In this document: positions 8,303 to 16,565 of the stretch, piece after piece
Layout: each line of letters begins with the position of its first letter
Position numbering within the stretch: position 1 is the stretch's first letter
Origin: CAZHVS01 sp964536015
Lineage (GTDB): Bacteria > Bacteroidota > Ignavibacteria > Ignavibacteriales > Ignavibacteriaceae
Direction: 5' to 3'
Assembly: GCA_964536015.1 (NCBI GenBank)
Contig: CAZHVS010000006.1
Span: 124,001-188,000, forward strand
Length of the DNA: 64,000 nt
The notes under the pieces: model-generated
The model's input: only the letters and a program-made list of their open reading frames with translations
Database searches by the model: none
Told to the model about the DNA's origin: nothing
Made by a program: the position numbers and the translations under genes

Positions 8303-9667
8303 TTATGCAGAATATTTTTCAATAAATTTAGTTGCAGTAATTATTCCAAGTTTAAAATGTTTTAAGCTAAAATGTTCATTTGGTGAATGCAGGTTCTCTG
8401 TGGATAAACCAAATCCCATTAATACTGAAGGAGACTTTAGCAATGCAGCAAAAGTAGCAACGATTGGAATGCTTCCACCTTCGCGTGTAAAGACTGTCTT
8501 CTTACCGAATGCTTCCTGCATAGCTTCTGAAGCAGCTTTTGTTGCTTTATGATTTAATGGTGTTATCACAGGTAAACCACCGTGAAGATTTGTAACTTTA
8601 ACTTTTACCGTCTTAGGAGCAATCTGTTTTATATGCTTTGTAAATAACTTTGCAATTTTTTCTGGGTTCTGGTTAGGAACAAGTCGCATACTGATTTTCG
8701 CTACCGCATTAGAACCTATTACTGTTTTTGCTCCTTTACCTGTAAAACCGCCATAAAAACCATTGCAATCAAGTGTAGGTCTTGCCCACAGTCTTTCAAG
8801 TGTTGTAAAACCTTTCTCTCCGTCAAGTTCATCAAGTCCAATCTCTTTTGCAAATTTTTTATCAGAGAATTTTAATCTCTTAAAGTTCTCTCTTTCCTCT
8901 TTCGTTAATTTGATTACATCATCATAGAAGTGAGGAATATTAACTTTACCATTTTTATCGTGAAGACTTGCAACCATTTTAGCAAGAACATTGATTGGAT
9001 TTGCAACACCGCCGCCATATTCTCCTGAATGTAAATCACGATTCGGTCCTATTACTTCAACTTCGAGGTATGATAGTCCACGCAATCCATAAGTAATTGT
9101 AGGAACACCTGGTGCATAAAGATTCGTATCTGAAATAACAACAGCATCGCATTTCAACATATCTTTATATCTGATAATAAAAGGCTCAAGACTTTCACTA
9201 CCAATTTCTTCTTCACCTTCAATTAAAAACTTAACATTAAGAGGAAGACTTCCTTTGGTTTTAAAAAAAGCCTCAACAGCTTTAATATGAATAAATAACT
9301 GTCCTTTATCATCGGTTGCCCCACGTGCAAAAATATTTTCTCCCTTTATTGTAGGTTCAAATGGAGGTGAATTCCACAATTCAATAGGATCAACTGGTTG
9401 AACATCATAATGCCCGTAAATTAAAATTGTTGGTTTACCCGGTGCACCAAGCCATTCGCCATATACAATTGGATGTCCTTCTGTCTGGAAAATTTCTACT
9501 TTACTTAAACCTGCGGTTTTAAGTTTGTTTGAAATATATCCAGCACACTTTTGCATATCAGATTTATTTTCTGGTAAAGTACTTATGCTTGGTATTCTTA
9601 ATAATTCTTTCAACTCTTCAACGTAGCTGCTGAAGTTGCTATCAATAAAATCTAAAATAGATTGCAT
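8303..9667 (-). CDS. M20-family dipeptidase
   Basis: A 454-residue metallopeptidase of the M20 family (carnosinase/DapE-like dipeptidases), probably cytoplasmic since no signal peptide is seen. Metal and catalytic motifs appear in order: YGHYDVQPVDP (first His), ARGATDDKGQ (bridging Asp), EGEEEIGSES (catalytic Glu pair), ISDTN, and the C-terminal ENLHSPNEH metal His. A dimerisation lid lies between about residues 195 and 350 (DLHSGEYGGGVANP). The start codon follows a GGAG ribosome site. It likely hydrolyses short peptides; substrate preference is unknown. Confidence 0.9.
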   Translation of the reverse strand: MQSILDFIDSNFSSYVEELKELLRIPSISTLPENKSDMQKCAGYISNKLKTAGLSKVEIFQTEGHPIVYGEWLGAPGKPTILIYGHYDVQPVDPIELWNSPPFEPTIKGENIFARGATDDKGQLFIHIKAVEAFFKTKGSLPLNVKFLIEGEEEIGSESLEPFIIRYKDMLKCDAVVISDTNLYAPGVPTITYGLRGLSYLEVEVIGPNRDLHSGEYGGGVANPINVLAKMVASLHDKNGKVNIPHFYDDVIKLTKEERENFKRLKFSDKKFAKEIGLDELDGEKGFTTLERLWARPTLDCNGFYGGFTGKGAKTVIGSNAVAKISMRLVPNQNPEKIAKLFTKHIKQIAPKTVKVKVTNLHGGLPVITPLNHKATKAASEAMQEAFGKKTVFTREGGSIPIVATFAALLKSPSVLMGFGLSTENLHSPNEHFSLKHFKLGIITATKFIEKYSA

Positions 9668-9680
9668 AAAAACTCCATAA

Positions 9681-10700
9681 TTAATTTAAAATTTTATAAC
9701 GGTAAATAATGGGTATAAATTCCTTAAAGTTTTTTATTGTTACAGGGTCAAGTTTATTTAGTATCTCCGGAACAGGCACATAAAGTTGTTTCCATGGATC
9801 ATCGATACAGTACATATAATTTTCATTATCAAAAGTAATTGACTCTAACGATGCTACATAACTAAGATTTTGATATCCGGGTATTCTACTAATGAAGTTG
9901 TAAAACTTGAGTGAATTTACATTAAAATCTTTACTAAAGATTATTCTGAAAATTTTTCTATTGTTTCTGTCAACTCCCCATAGTGATAATTCTTTATCGC
10001 AATATAAACCACAAATAGTATGAATACCAAGTTCTTTTGTGTTGATTGTTTTTATTATTCTAAGACTTTTTTTATCCACTATAAAAATCAATGTACTGTC
10101 TGCGAAAGTAGATTCGTTCTGAAATCCTTCAAGTCCAAGATAAATGTAATGAGAATCTACAGCCACTCCTTCAAATCCAATATTATCCGCAGTATATTTC
10201 CATATTGTTCCAACAGGTTGAATAAGCACTTTAGAAATAGACACTATTGTATCTGAACTGATTGGATGTGATGAAAAAAATATTCTGTACAGCCCGACAT
10301 AATCTTTATACTCAGGTCCATTCCCTTCTATTGATAGATATACCTGCTGGGTAACTCTGTCGAATGTAATTTCTTCAAAATCTTTTTTGCGAAATTTGGC
10401 AAGAAAATCATTTACTTCTTCAGTAAAAACAATTTCTTTTATTTCAAAAGTAGTATCAGCTTTTATTGTCAACCGATGAATTGAACCAATATCATCTGCA
10501 AGCAGAAAAACTTTTTCTTTATTGCTGTTCAAACCTATAAAAGCAATTCCAGAGGTTTGTTCCGTGTTTGAAAAATCATCTTTTAGCCAGCGAGGATAAA
10601 AATCATCTTTCGGTAAAAAACTGACTTGCTGTGCAACAATTTTAATTACCAGCACAACAATTAATGCAAAGGTTGTATTAAATCTAATCATCATACTCAA
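9681..10700 (-). CDS. Secreted beta-propeller-like protein
   Basis: A 339-residue protein with an N-terminal signal sequence (FALIVVLVIKIVAQQ). The body contains repeated propeller-blade-like pieces: SGIAFIGL, FEEITFDRVTQQVYLSIEG, FEGVAVDSHYIYLGLEG, ICGLYCDKELSLWGVDRN and LESITFDNENYMYCIDD. Spacing of the acidic E-x-hydrophobic-D motifs resembles SdiA-regulated and phytase-esterase-like propellers. No enzymatic residues can be assigned. Possible starts are M1, M3 or M4. The role of this family is not known to me with certainty; likely periplasmic or extracellular. Confidence 0.6.
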   Translation of the reverse strand: MSMMIRFNTTFALIVVLVIKIVAQQVSFLPKDDFYPRWLKDDFSNTEQTSGIAFIGLNSNKEKVFLLADDIGSIHRLTIKADTTFEIKEIVFTEEVNDFLAKFRKKDFEEITFDRVTQQVYLSIEGNGPEYKDYVGLYRIFFSSHPISSDTIVSISKVLIQPVGTIWKYTADNIGFEGVAVDSHYIYLGLEGFQNESTFADSTLIFIVDKKSLRIIKTINTKELGIHTICGLYCDKELSLWGVDRNNRKIFRIIFSKDFNVNSLKFYNFISRIPGYQNLSYVASLESITFDNENYMYCIDDPWKQLYVPVPEILNKLDPVTIKNFKEFIPIIYRYKILN

Positions 10701-10855
10701 ACTTAATAATAATAAGCGTATTTGACAATTAGGAAGTGTTAAACTTTGTTTTTTGCGTTATAAAAATATTCTTGATTTGTACTAAAAAAACATTTCCACA
10801 GATGGAAAAACGTTAATGGTTTGTTAAACTTTCATAGTGTTGCTATTTTGCTAAT

Positions 10856-12235
10856 GTGATTTTATTCTTCTACATAATTAAAAACCATATAGCCCCGTTT
10901 CTGTTTTCGGTGGTCTCTTTAATGTTCATTTTCCTTTTCCAATTTTTAATGAAATTTGCAGATAAACTTGTTGGAAAAGGATTGGACACATGGATAATTA
11001 TTCAACTTGTAATGTACAATCTTGCATGGATGGTTGTGCTGGTAGTACCAATGAGTGTTCTTGTTGCAACTCTTATGGCTTTTGGCGGAATGAGCCAGAA
11101 TAATGAAATAACCATAATGAAATCTTCTGGCATGAGTTTGTACAGAATGATGACCGGTCCTTTTATTGCCAGCATCGTTGTTGGTTACTTTCTTATCATC
11201 TTTAATAATGATGTCCTTCCCGACGCCAACCACAGTGCAAAAATTCTGATGGAAGATATTTCACAAAAGAAGCCGACTCTTTCGCTTGAACCGGGAGTTT
11301 TTTCACAGGAAGTTTCTAATTATGCCATTCTTTGCCGTGAAGTTGATCCGCATTCTAATAAAATTTTTGGAGTAACAATTTATGATTATACTGAACTTAA
11401 CAACATTCGTGTGGTTACTGCAAAAAGCGGAAATATTTACTTCTCAAACAATTATACCAAATTAATAATGGATTTGGCAAACGGTGAAATACACGAACAG
11501 GAAGCTGAAGGAACACGTCTTTACAGGAAACTTGTTTTTACTAATCACCGTATTGCAATGAATGCTGACCAGTTTTCTTTTCAGCAATCAGGACCCGGAA
11601 GCTCGAGAGGTGACCGTGAGTTAAGTGCTGCTGATATGATGACTATTGTAGATAGCTTCAAGGTGTTGAGAGATGAAGTGTTCGCAAAATTTGATATTGA
11701 TTTTGACAAACATTTTCTTGGCGACTCCTTGGCAAAACCATTACAATTAGCTGAAGGAAAACTTGCAGATATTGAAAACACCTATTCCGCACTTGTGGAA
11801 AGAACAAGATCAACAAAAAATTTCTTACTCTCATATCTTACACGAGCAGATTTTTTTAATAAAGAAATTGATAAGTATATGGTGGAAGTTCATAAGAAAT
11901 ATTCCATTCCCGCAGCATGCCTTGTCTTTATCTTACTTGGTGCACCGCTTGGAGTAATGATAAGAAAAGGAGGATTTGGTATGTCGGCAAGTATAAGTTT
12001 ATTCTTTTTCCTCGTTTATTGGGCTTCATTAATTGGCGGAGAAAAACTTGCAGATAGAGGTTTTATTACTCCTTTCTGGGGAATGTGGTCTGCTAATATT
12101 ATTATGACAATTCTTGGAATTATTCTTACCGTAAGAGTAGCAAAAGAAAATGTTCATCTTGAATTTGTTTGGCTCAAAAAATTAATTCCTAAAAACTGGC
12201 GGTTGCCGCAAGAGACGCAAGATGAAAATTCTTGA
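10856..12235 (+). CDS. lptF: LptF/LptG-family permease, first of pair
   Basis: Inner-membrane subunit of the LptB2FG ABC exporter, which pulls lipopolysaccharide out of the inner membrane. The 459-residue protein has three N-terminal helices (residues 8-30, 55-75, 100-120), a large periplasmic beta-jellyroll domain, and three C-terminal helices. The conserved coupling segment reads FGGMSQNNEITIMKSSGMSLYRMM. It uses GTG as start, with ATT TTA TTC following; no better ATG exists upstream. It is longer than Escherichia coli LptF, with an extra periplasmic insertion at residues 240-325. It overlaps lptG by 14 nt. The LptB ATPase is not in the window. Confidence 0.9.
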   Translation: MILFFYIIKNHIAPFLFSVVSLMFIFLFQFLMKFADKLVGKGLDTWIIIQLVMYNLAWMVVLVVPMSVLVATLMAFGGMSQNNEITIMKSSGMSLYRMMTGPFIASIVVGYFLIIFNNDVLPDANHSAKILMEDISQKKPTLSLEPGVFSQEVSNYAILCREVDPHSNKIFGVTIYDYTELNNIRVVTAKSGNIYFSNNYTKLIMDLANGEIHEQEAEGTRLYRKLVFTNHRIAMNADQFSFQQSGPGSSRGDRELSAADMMTIVDSFKVLRDEVFAKFDIDFDKHFLGDSLAKPLQLAEGKLADIENTYSALVERTRSTKNFLLSYLTRADFFNKEIDKYMVEVHKKYSIPAACLVFILLGAPLGVMIRKGGFGMSASISLFFFLVYWASLIGGEKLADRGFITPFWGMWSANIIMTILGIILTVRVAKENVHLEFVWLKKLIPKNWRLPQETQDENS

Positions 12236-13304
12236 TAAATATTTAATTAAACAGTTTGTGCAAACTATACTGTTCGGACTTCTTGCTTTTACTCTGCTGT
12301 TTGTTATAATTGATATGATGGAAAACCTTGATGATTTTATTGATCAAGAAGTTGCGTGGACTATAGTAATCAAATATTATTTTCTGTTCGCTCCAGAGAT
12401 TATTAAATTAATTACTCCTGTGGCTGTACTCTTTTCTGCTTTGTTTATTACTGGAAAAATGTCTGGATTAAATGAAATAACCGCTGTTAAAGCTGGTGGA
12501 GTAAGTATGTACAGGTTTATGGTACCGGTTATTCTTGTTACTCTCGTTATCAGTTTTATCTCTATTTACTTTGGTGGTTATGTTGTTCCAAAGGCAAATA
12601 AAGAAAAACTGGAAATAGAAAGAAATTATCTTAAAAAAGGTATTGAGTTTGCCGGAAGCAATATCTTTTTCCAAGACTCTTACAATCGCATTGTAAACAT
12701 TTCCTTTTTTGATGAAGAAAATAATGCCGCTATCCGTTTAACTATACAGGAATTTGATAGAAACAACTTAACCCATATGACTAAACGAATTGATGCACAG
12801 AGAATGGCTTTTGACACGCTTAGAAAAATTTGGACTGCTTATAATGGTACAATTAGAGTTTTTAATGACAATAACGAAAAGGTTGAATACTTTAATTCCA
12901 AAGAAATAACTGGGCTAAACTTTCTCCCTAACGATCTGGCATTTAAGCAACAGAAAATTCAGGAAATGAATCTTGGTGAATTAAAAAGATTAATAGACAC
13001 AAAAGTAAAAGCCGGTAATGATCCAACCTCGATTATGATTGAATATCATACAAGATTTTCTTTTGCTTTTGCGAGTCTTATTGTTGTGTTGTTTGGTATG
13101 CCTCTCTCTGCAAATAAACGTAAAGGTGGACTTGCATTACAGTTTGGAATTAATATTCTTATCACTTTCATTTATCTTGGTATGATGAAGATAGTAGAAG
13201 CATTTGGCAAGAATGGTGCTCTTGATCCATTATTAACGGCCTGGTTTGTTAATTTACTTTTCTTTGTTGGTGCTTTAATTAATTTAAGCCGCATAAAACA
13301 ATAG
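12222..13304 (+). CDS. lptG: LptF/LptG-family permease, second of pair
   Basis: The partner permease of the LPS exporter. The 360-residue length matches LptG. The coupling helix MSGLNEITAVKAGGVSMYRFM and the C-terminal helix beginning HTRFSFAFASLIVVLFGMPL are typical. Start ATG lies within the last codons of lptF, giving a 14-nt overlap and implying translational coupling. No terminator is visible after the stop; the attC-like island begins about 170 nt downstream. Confidence 0.9.
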   Translation: MKILDKYLIKQFVQTILFGLLAFTLLFVIIDMMENLDDFIDQEVAWTIVIKYYFLFAPEIIKLITPVAVLFSALFITGKMSGLNEITAVKAGGVSMYRFMVPVILVTLVISFISIYFGGYVVPKANKEKLEIERNYLKKGIEFAGSNIFFQDSYNRIVNISFFDEENNAAIRLTIQEFDRNNLTHMTKRIDAQRMAFDTLRKIWTAYNGTIRVFNDNNEKVEYFNSKEITGLNFLPNDLAFKQQKIQEMNLGELKRLIDTKVKAGNDPTSIMIEYHTRFSFAFASLIVVLFGMPLSANKRKGGLALQFGINILITFIYLGMMKIVEAFGKNGALDPLLTAWFVNLLFFVGALINLSRIKQ

Positions 13305-13476
13305 TCTGTCATCTTTATTCAAATTACCTGGTCTGCAAACCATATTAATTTTCTCAAACGATTGTTTTTTTATTTGAATAGTAGTTATGTTTGATTTATG
13401 TTTTGTTTCTGATGGCGAATTATTCGTAAGCTATGTAAAATTATTTGAACTTCTTCCATAAAAGGAGAAAGAAAAG

Positions 13477-13641
13477 TTGCGAAATGAACAGACTGAATTT
13501 ATCTCCGATAGATATTCCAAGGCACTTAAAATACATGATGGTGGGGGAATCATTTCTCCTAGTTTGGCTAATATGGATTTCTATAGAATTACTGAAAATC
13601 GATTAAAAGAATTAAATAATCGTATTAAAAATATTATCTAG
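13477..13641 (+). CDS. Small 54-residue ORF in cassette-like island
   Basis: TTG start at 13477 with an AAGGAG ribosome-like site about 9 nt upstream, right after an in-frame TAA. It encodes 54 residues with ordinary protein-like composition, including KIHDGGGIISPSLANMDFY, and a helical basic C-terminus (ENRLKELNNRIKNII). The TAG stop overlaps the first base of the inverted repeat at 13641. It could be a complete small gene or the 3' remnant of a longer one. No family was recognised. Confidence 0.4.
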   Translation: MRNEQTEFISDRYSKALKIHDGGGIISPSLANMDFYRITENRLKELNNRIKNII

Positions 13642-13745
13642 CATAACCCGTTTTTCAAAGTTGCATTGCTTTTCTGGGCAGCCGGTTAGCGGCAATGTCG
13701 TTATGCAACAAAAATAATAAGGAGTTTTTGTAGCATTGTCGTTAC
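13641..13745 (+). repeat. attC-like inverted repeat with downstream half-copy
   Basis: GCATAAC at 13641-13647 is the exact inverse of GTTATGC at 13700-13706. Nested within are GTTGCAT/ATGCAAC (13660-13666, 13703-13709) and CATTGC/GCAATG (13664-13669, 13692-13697). A second near-copy of the right end, GCATTGTCGTTA (13733-13744), repeats GCAATGTCGTTA (13692-13703) with one mismatch. Integron cassette recombination sites also begin and end with inverse 7-mers ending AAC and starting GTT, and lie directly after a cassette gene. Spacing here is asymmetric (16 nt on the left arm, 2 nt on the right), which is not canonical, and no integrase is seen. Confidence 0.4.
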
Positions 13746-13754
13746 ATCTTAAGA

Positions 13755-14261
13755 ATGGATAAAATGAAAAATTATAGCTTAATTAAATTTTTATCTGTGT
13801 TTTTATGTTTTAGCACAAATTTCACTGGCTGTTTTTCTTATTTCTCGGTTTCAAATAATGACTTTTCAAATATTCAACATGAGACGAGAATAAGGATTAT
13901 ACTAAAAGATAATAGGGAATTTATTGTTCAGAATATAAATGAAATTAATTTTTCCAAACCTGATACAATACAACTATTCCAAAATGATAAATTAATTACA
14001 TTGTCTGCGGATGAAATAAGAAAGTTAGCTGAAGAAAAATTTGATTTTGGAAAAACATGTTTTTCTGGAGTTTGGATTACAATGGGAATAGTTGCAGGTC
14101 TACTTATAATATTTTTAATATATGGACTGGTGGAAGAGGTTTTAAAATGTGATATATCTAATGAATTAATTAGTTCTTTTTTTCAGTACATTTTTCAATC
14201 CAGAAGTTTTGCCTTTCTCCATTATCTAACCTCAGCTATTTTAGTCGCAGCAATTAATTAA
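13755..14261 (+). CDS. Orphan lipoprotein with central membrane segment
   Basis: A 168-residue protein with a signal sequence and lipobox ending FTGC (C26), a short beta domain (IRIILKDNREFIVQNINEINF), a helix with DEIRKLAEEKFDFGKT, then a strong hydrophobic segment (about residues 111-130) and a hydrophobic C-terminus. The layout of a lipobox, a V/I-x-L-K-D strand pair and a terminal membrane helix occurs in short Bacteroidota lipoproteins of unknown role. It lies just after the attC-like repeat. M4 at 13764 is an alternative start. The C-terminal 40 residues look less constrained, so a frameshifted end is possible. Confidence 0.5.
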   Translation: MDKMKNYSLIKFLSVFLCFSTNFTGCFSYFSVSNNDFSNIQHETRIRIILKDNREFIVQNINEINFSKPDTIQLFQNDKLITLSADEIRKLAEEKFDFGKTCFSGVWITMGIVAGLLIIFLIYGLVEEVLKCDISNELISSFFQYIFQSRSFAFLHYLTSAILVAAIN

Positions 14262-14313
14262 TATCACCGGTTTGGTGACGAACATTTCAATATTATTTAT
14301 AAACGAGAGTAAA

Positions 14314-15066
14314 TTGGATAATTATTTTGAGAAACAGATTGAGTTAAGATATTTCGAGATGAATAAATTCGGAGAAGCATCTCCCACTGCTATTTTAACC
14401 CTGCTTGAAGAAACTGCCGCTGATCATTGCCTTTCAATCAATCAAAGTTTGTACGATCTTGAAAAACAAAATATAGGCTGGGTTTTGCTTTCGGGTTTTA
14501 TGAAAATGGAACGCTATCCTATTTACAAAGAAAAAATTACAATCAGAACATGGCTTTCCGGTTATAGTGCAATTAAAGGCATAAGGCAAAATATTATTTA
14601 TGATGAACAGAAAAATATTATCGGTCGGGCAAAAGGTTTGTGGGTTTTCTTTGATATAAAAAGAAGAAGACCAATTCAAATACTGGATTCAATAAAAGAG
14701 AAGTGGTCTCATTATGATGAAGAATGTGTAAATCACGATATTATAGCAAAAATAAAAGCCATCGACTCATCAACCAAAATTAAAGAGTTTATGATTAACC
14801 GTTATGATGTGGACTCATACCAGCATGTAAATAACATAAGGTATTTACAATGGTTAATGGAATCGATTCCGGAAGAGATTTTTGATAACTATTTTCTGCA
14901 CTCAATTGACGGTCGTTTTATTTCTGAAGCTCAGTATGAAGACACCATCATTTCCTATACAGAAAAAGATGACGCTGAAAATTCATTTGCACACACAATA
15001 AAAACAAAAAGCAATAATAAAGTATGTGCAACCGCAAAAACATTGTGGGGAAAAAGAAATAAGTAA
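14314..15066 (+). CDS. Acyl-ACP thioesterase
   Basis: Releases fatty acids from acyl carrier protein. The protein has two hotdog domains. The first starts FEKQIELRYFEMNKFGEASPTA and includes LLEETAADHC and IGWVLLSGFMKMERYP. The second starts near NRYDVDSYQHVNNIRYLQW, which carries the conserved Asn-x-His pair of the family's active site. I place the start at the TTG at 14314, because family members begin just before this strand; the reading frame is open upstream to a TTG at 14272 (14 more residues). Bacterial acyl-ACP thioesterases of this type are common in anaerobes and may adjust membrane lipids. Confidence 0.88.
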   Translation: MDNYFEKQIELRYFEMNKFGEASPTAILTLLEETAADHCLSINQSLYDLEKQNIGWVLLSGFMKMERYPIYKEKITIRTWLSGYSAIKGIRQNIIYDEQKNIIGRAKGLWVFFDIKRRRPIQILDSIKEKWSHYDEECVNHDIIAKIKAIDSSTKIKEFMINRYDVDSYQHVNNIRYLQWLMESIPEEIFDNYFLHSIDGRFISEAQYEDTIISYTEKDDAENSFAHTIKTKSNNKVCATAKTLWGKRNK

Positions 15067-15122
15067 AACGAAAGATTCTGGGCAGTAAATATCTTTAGTA
15101 AAAATATTTCACTGTGTTAAAA

Positions 15123-16559
15123 TTAAAATCTCCATCGAGAATCGCAAGAGAAGGCAATTTTCTTTGCTTTATCTGGAGTAAACAAATATTGAAATTCAGG
15201 CAGAGCAAAATTAAATTCAAGCAAACCGGATTCTATACCAAGTCCTAAAGCCCAGCCAAATTTATCGTACCCACCTAAAGAGCAGCCGGTGCGGAATGCA
15301 AATATCCAGTTCGGCGGAACCCACTCCAGACCAAATGAAAAACGTGCAATCTTACTATTTCCGGGTTGATTATTAAATCCCTGGTTATAATCCATAGCAA
15401 ACAAAAATTTTCCTGCATAGTTCATTGGTTTATTTAGTTGAAGAGAAAAACCAAATCTTAATGCAGTTGGTAAATCTGTAATAATTGAACCAACAAATTT
15501 TCCATCACCAAAAAGATTATCAACAAGGGAATCCCTTTGTTTTTTGTTGGTTATATCATCAAGGAACAAATCACTGTTCGAAGAAAATTCTGCAACTCGT
15601 TCAGTCCATTTTATTTTCCCTATATCTGTAACTGCCAAGGCTATTCTTGTAACATCATTTACATTAAGGTTAAAACCAAAGTCAAATCCAAAACCAAAAC
15701 CAGCGGGAGAAGGAAACAGGTTAAAGCTGTATCTTTTCTTTTCACTCACATTTTCAAAATCGTATTCAACGTTCAAACTTTTTGAAAATGAAGAATAAGC
15801 AATAAACTTACTTTTACCGATTATTTCATTTTTAAAAGACGTTCCTGTTGTAACATCAACCTCATTAATCCCTGCATAAGCAAAACCTGTAACAACATTG
15901 CAAGAAATTCCTATAGAAAGTTCTTTCATGTATTTAGGAACAAGGTCAGGGAAATTTTTTGCATATGAAAAAGAATATTTTCTAATCCACCAGGCGCTGC
16001 AATCAGCATCATTAAAATTAAAAACTTTGCTTATATCATTACCATAAAGTCCTAGAGTAATTATATCCTGCGGGAAATTCATACTTGCTGAAGCGACATC
16101 AAAAATTGAAAAAGCAAAAGCACCAATAGAAGTATTGGGTTTATACAGAACCGAAAAAATCTGTGCTGATAAATCTGTAAAAATTAATTCACCGCCTTCA
16201 AAAATGGATTTTAATTTTTCTTTATCATCAAGCGATAAATATCTTCCAGTCTTTTTATTCTGTGCATCGGTCACACCGCAAAAATAATAGTTATAGTCTT
16301 TTAACGTTATAAAATCGGTTCCAACTCTGAAGTTAAAACTTGGTAAAGGAAATACAGAAACAACTTCCCAGTATTTTTTTACATTTAAAATATTAGCGGG
16401 GTTTTTTCCGACCGCAAACAGCCCAGTAGAAATAGCTGTTGATGTTTTTCCAAACGCCGAAGAGGTTGCATCGTAACCGCTTATTGAGCCACCGCCTTGT
16501 GCATGAACTTTATAAGAAAATCCAAAGACGAGAGACAATATGATTAAACAATTTTTCAA
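15123..16559 (-). CDS. Outer-membrane beta-barrel protein (DUF5723-like)
   Basis: A 478-residue protein with a signal peptide (LIILSLVFGFSYKVHAQ) followed by GGGSISGYDATSSAFGKTSTAISTG, a typical start for Bacteroidota outer-membrane proteins of the DUF5723/PorV-like type. The mature region has many amphipathic strands (YSFNLFPSPAGFGFGFDFGF, LRFGFSLQL) and ends with an aromatic (RWRF), as barrel proteins often do. The start codon is TTG; the gene begins 6 nt after the stop of the large lipoprotein gene upstream, suggesting a shared transcript. Possible role in assembly or display of the lipoprotein is only inferred from proximity. Confidence 0.68.
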   Translation of the reverse strand: MKNCLIILSLVFGFSYKVHAQGGGSISGYDATSSAFGKTSTAISTGLFAVGKNPANILNVKKYWEVVSVFPLPSFNFRVGTDFITLKDYNYYFCGVTDAQNKKTGRYLSLDDKEKLKSIFEGGELIFTDLSAQIFSVLYKPNTSIGAFAFSIFDVASASMNFPQDIITLGLYGNDISKVFNFNDADCSAWWIRKYSFSYAKNFPDLVPKYMKELSIGISCNVVTGFAYAGINEVDVTTGTSFKNEIIGKSKFIAYSSFSKSLNVEYDFENVSEKKRYSFNLFPSPAGFGFGFDFGFNLNVNDVTRIALAVTDIGKIKWTERVAEFSSNSDLFLDDITNKKQRDSLVDNLFGDGKFVGSIITDLPTALRFGFSLQLNKPMNYAGKFLFAMDYNQGFNNQPGNSKIARFSFGLEWVPPNWIFAFRTGCSLGGYDKFGWALGLGIESGLLEFNFALPEFQYLFTPDKAKKIAFSCDSRWRF

Positions 16560-16565
16560 TGATTG

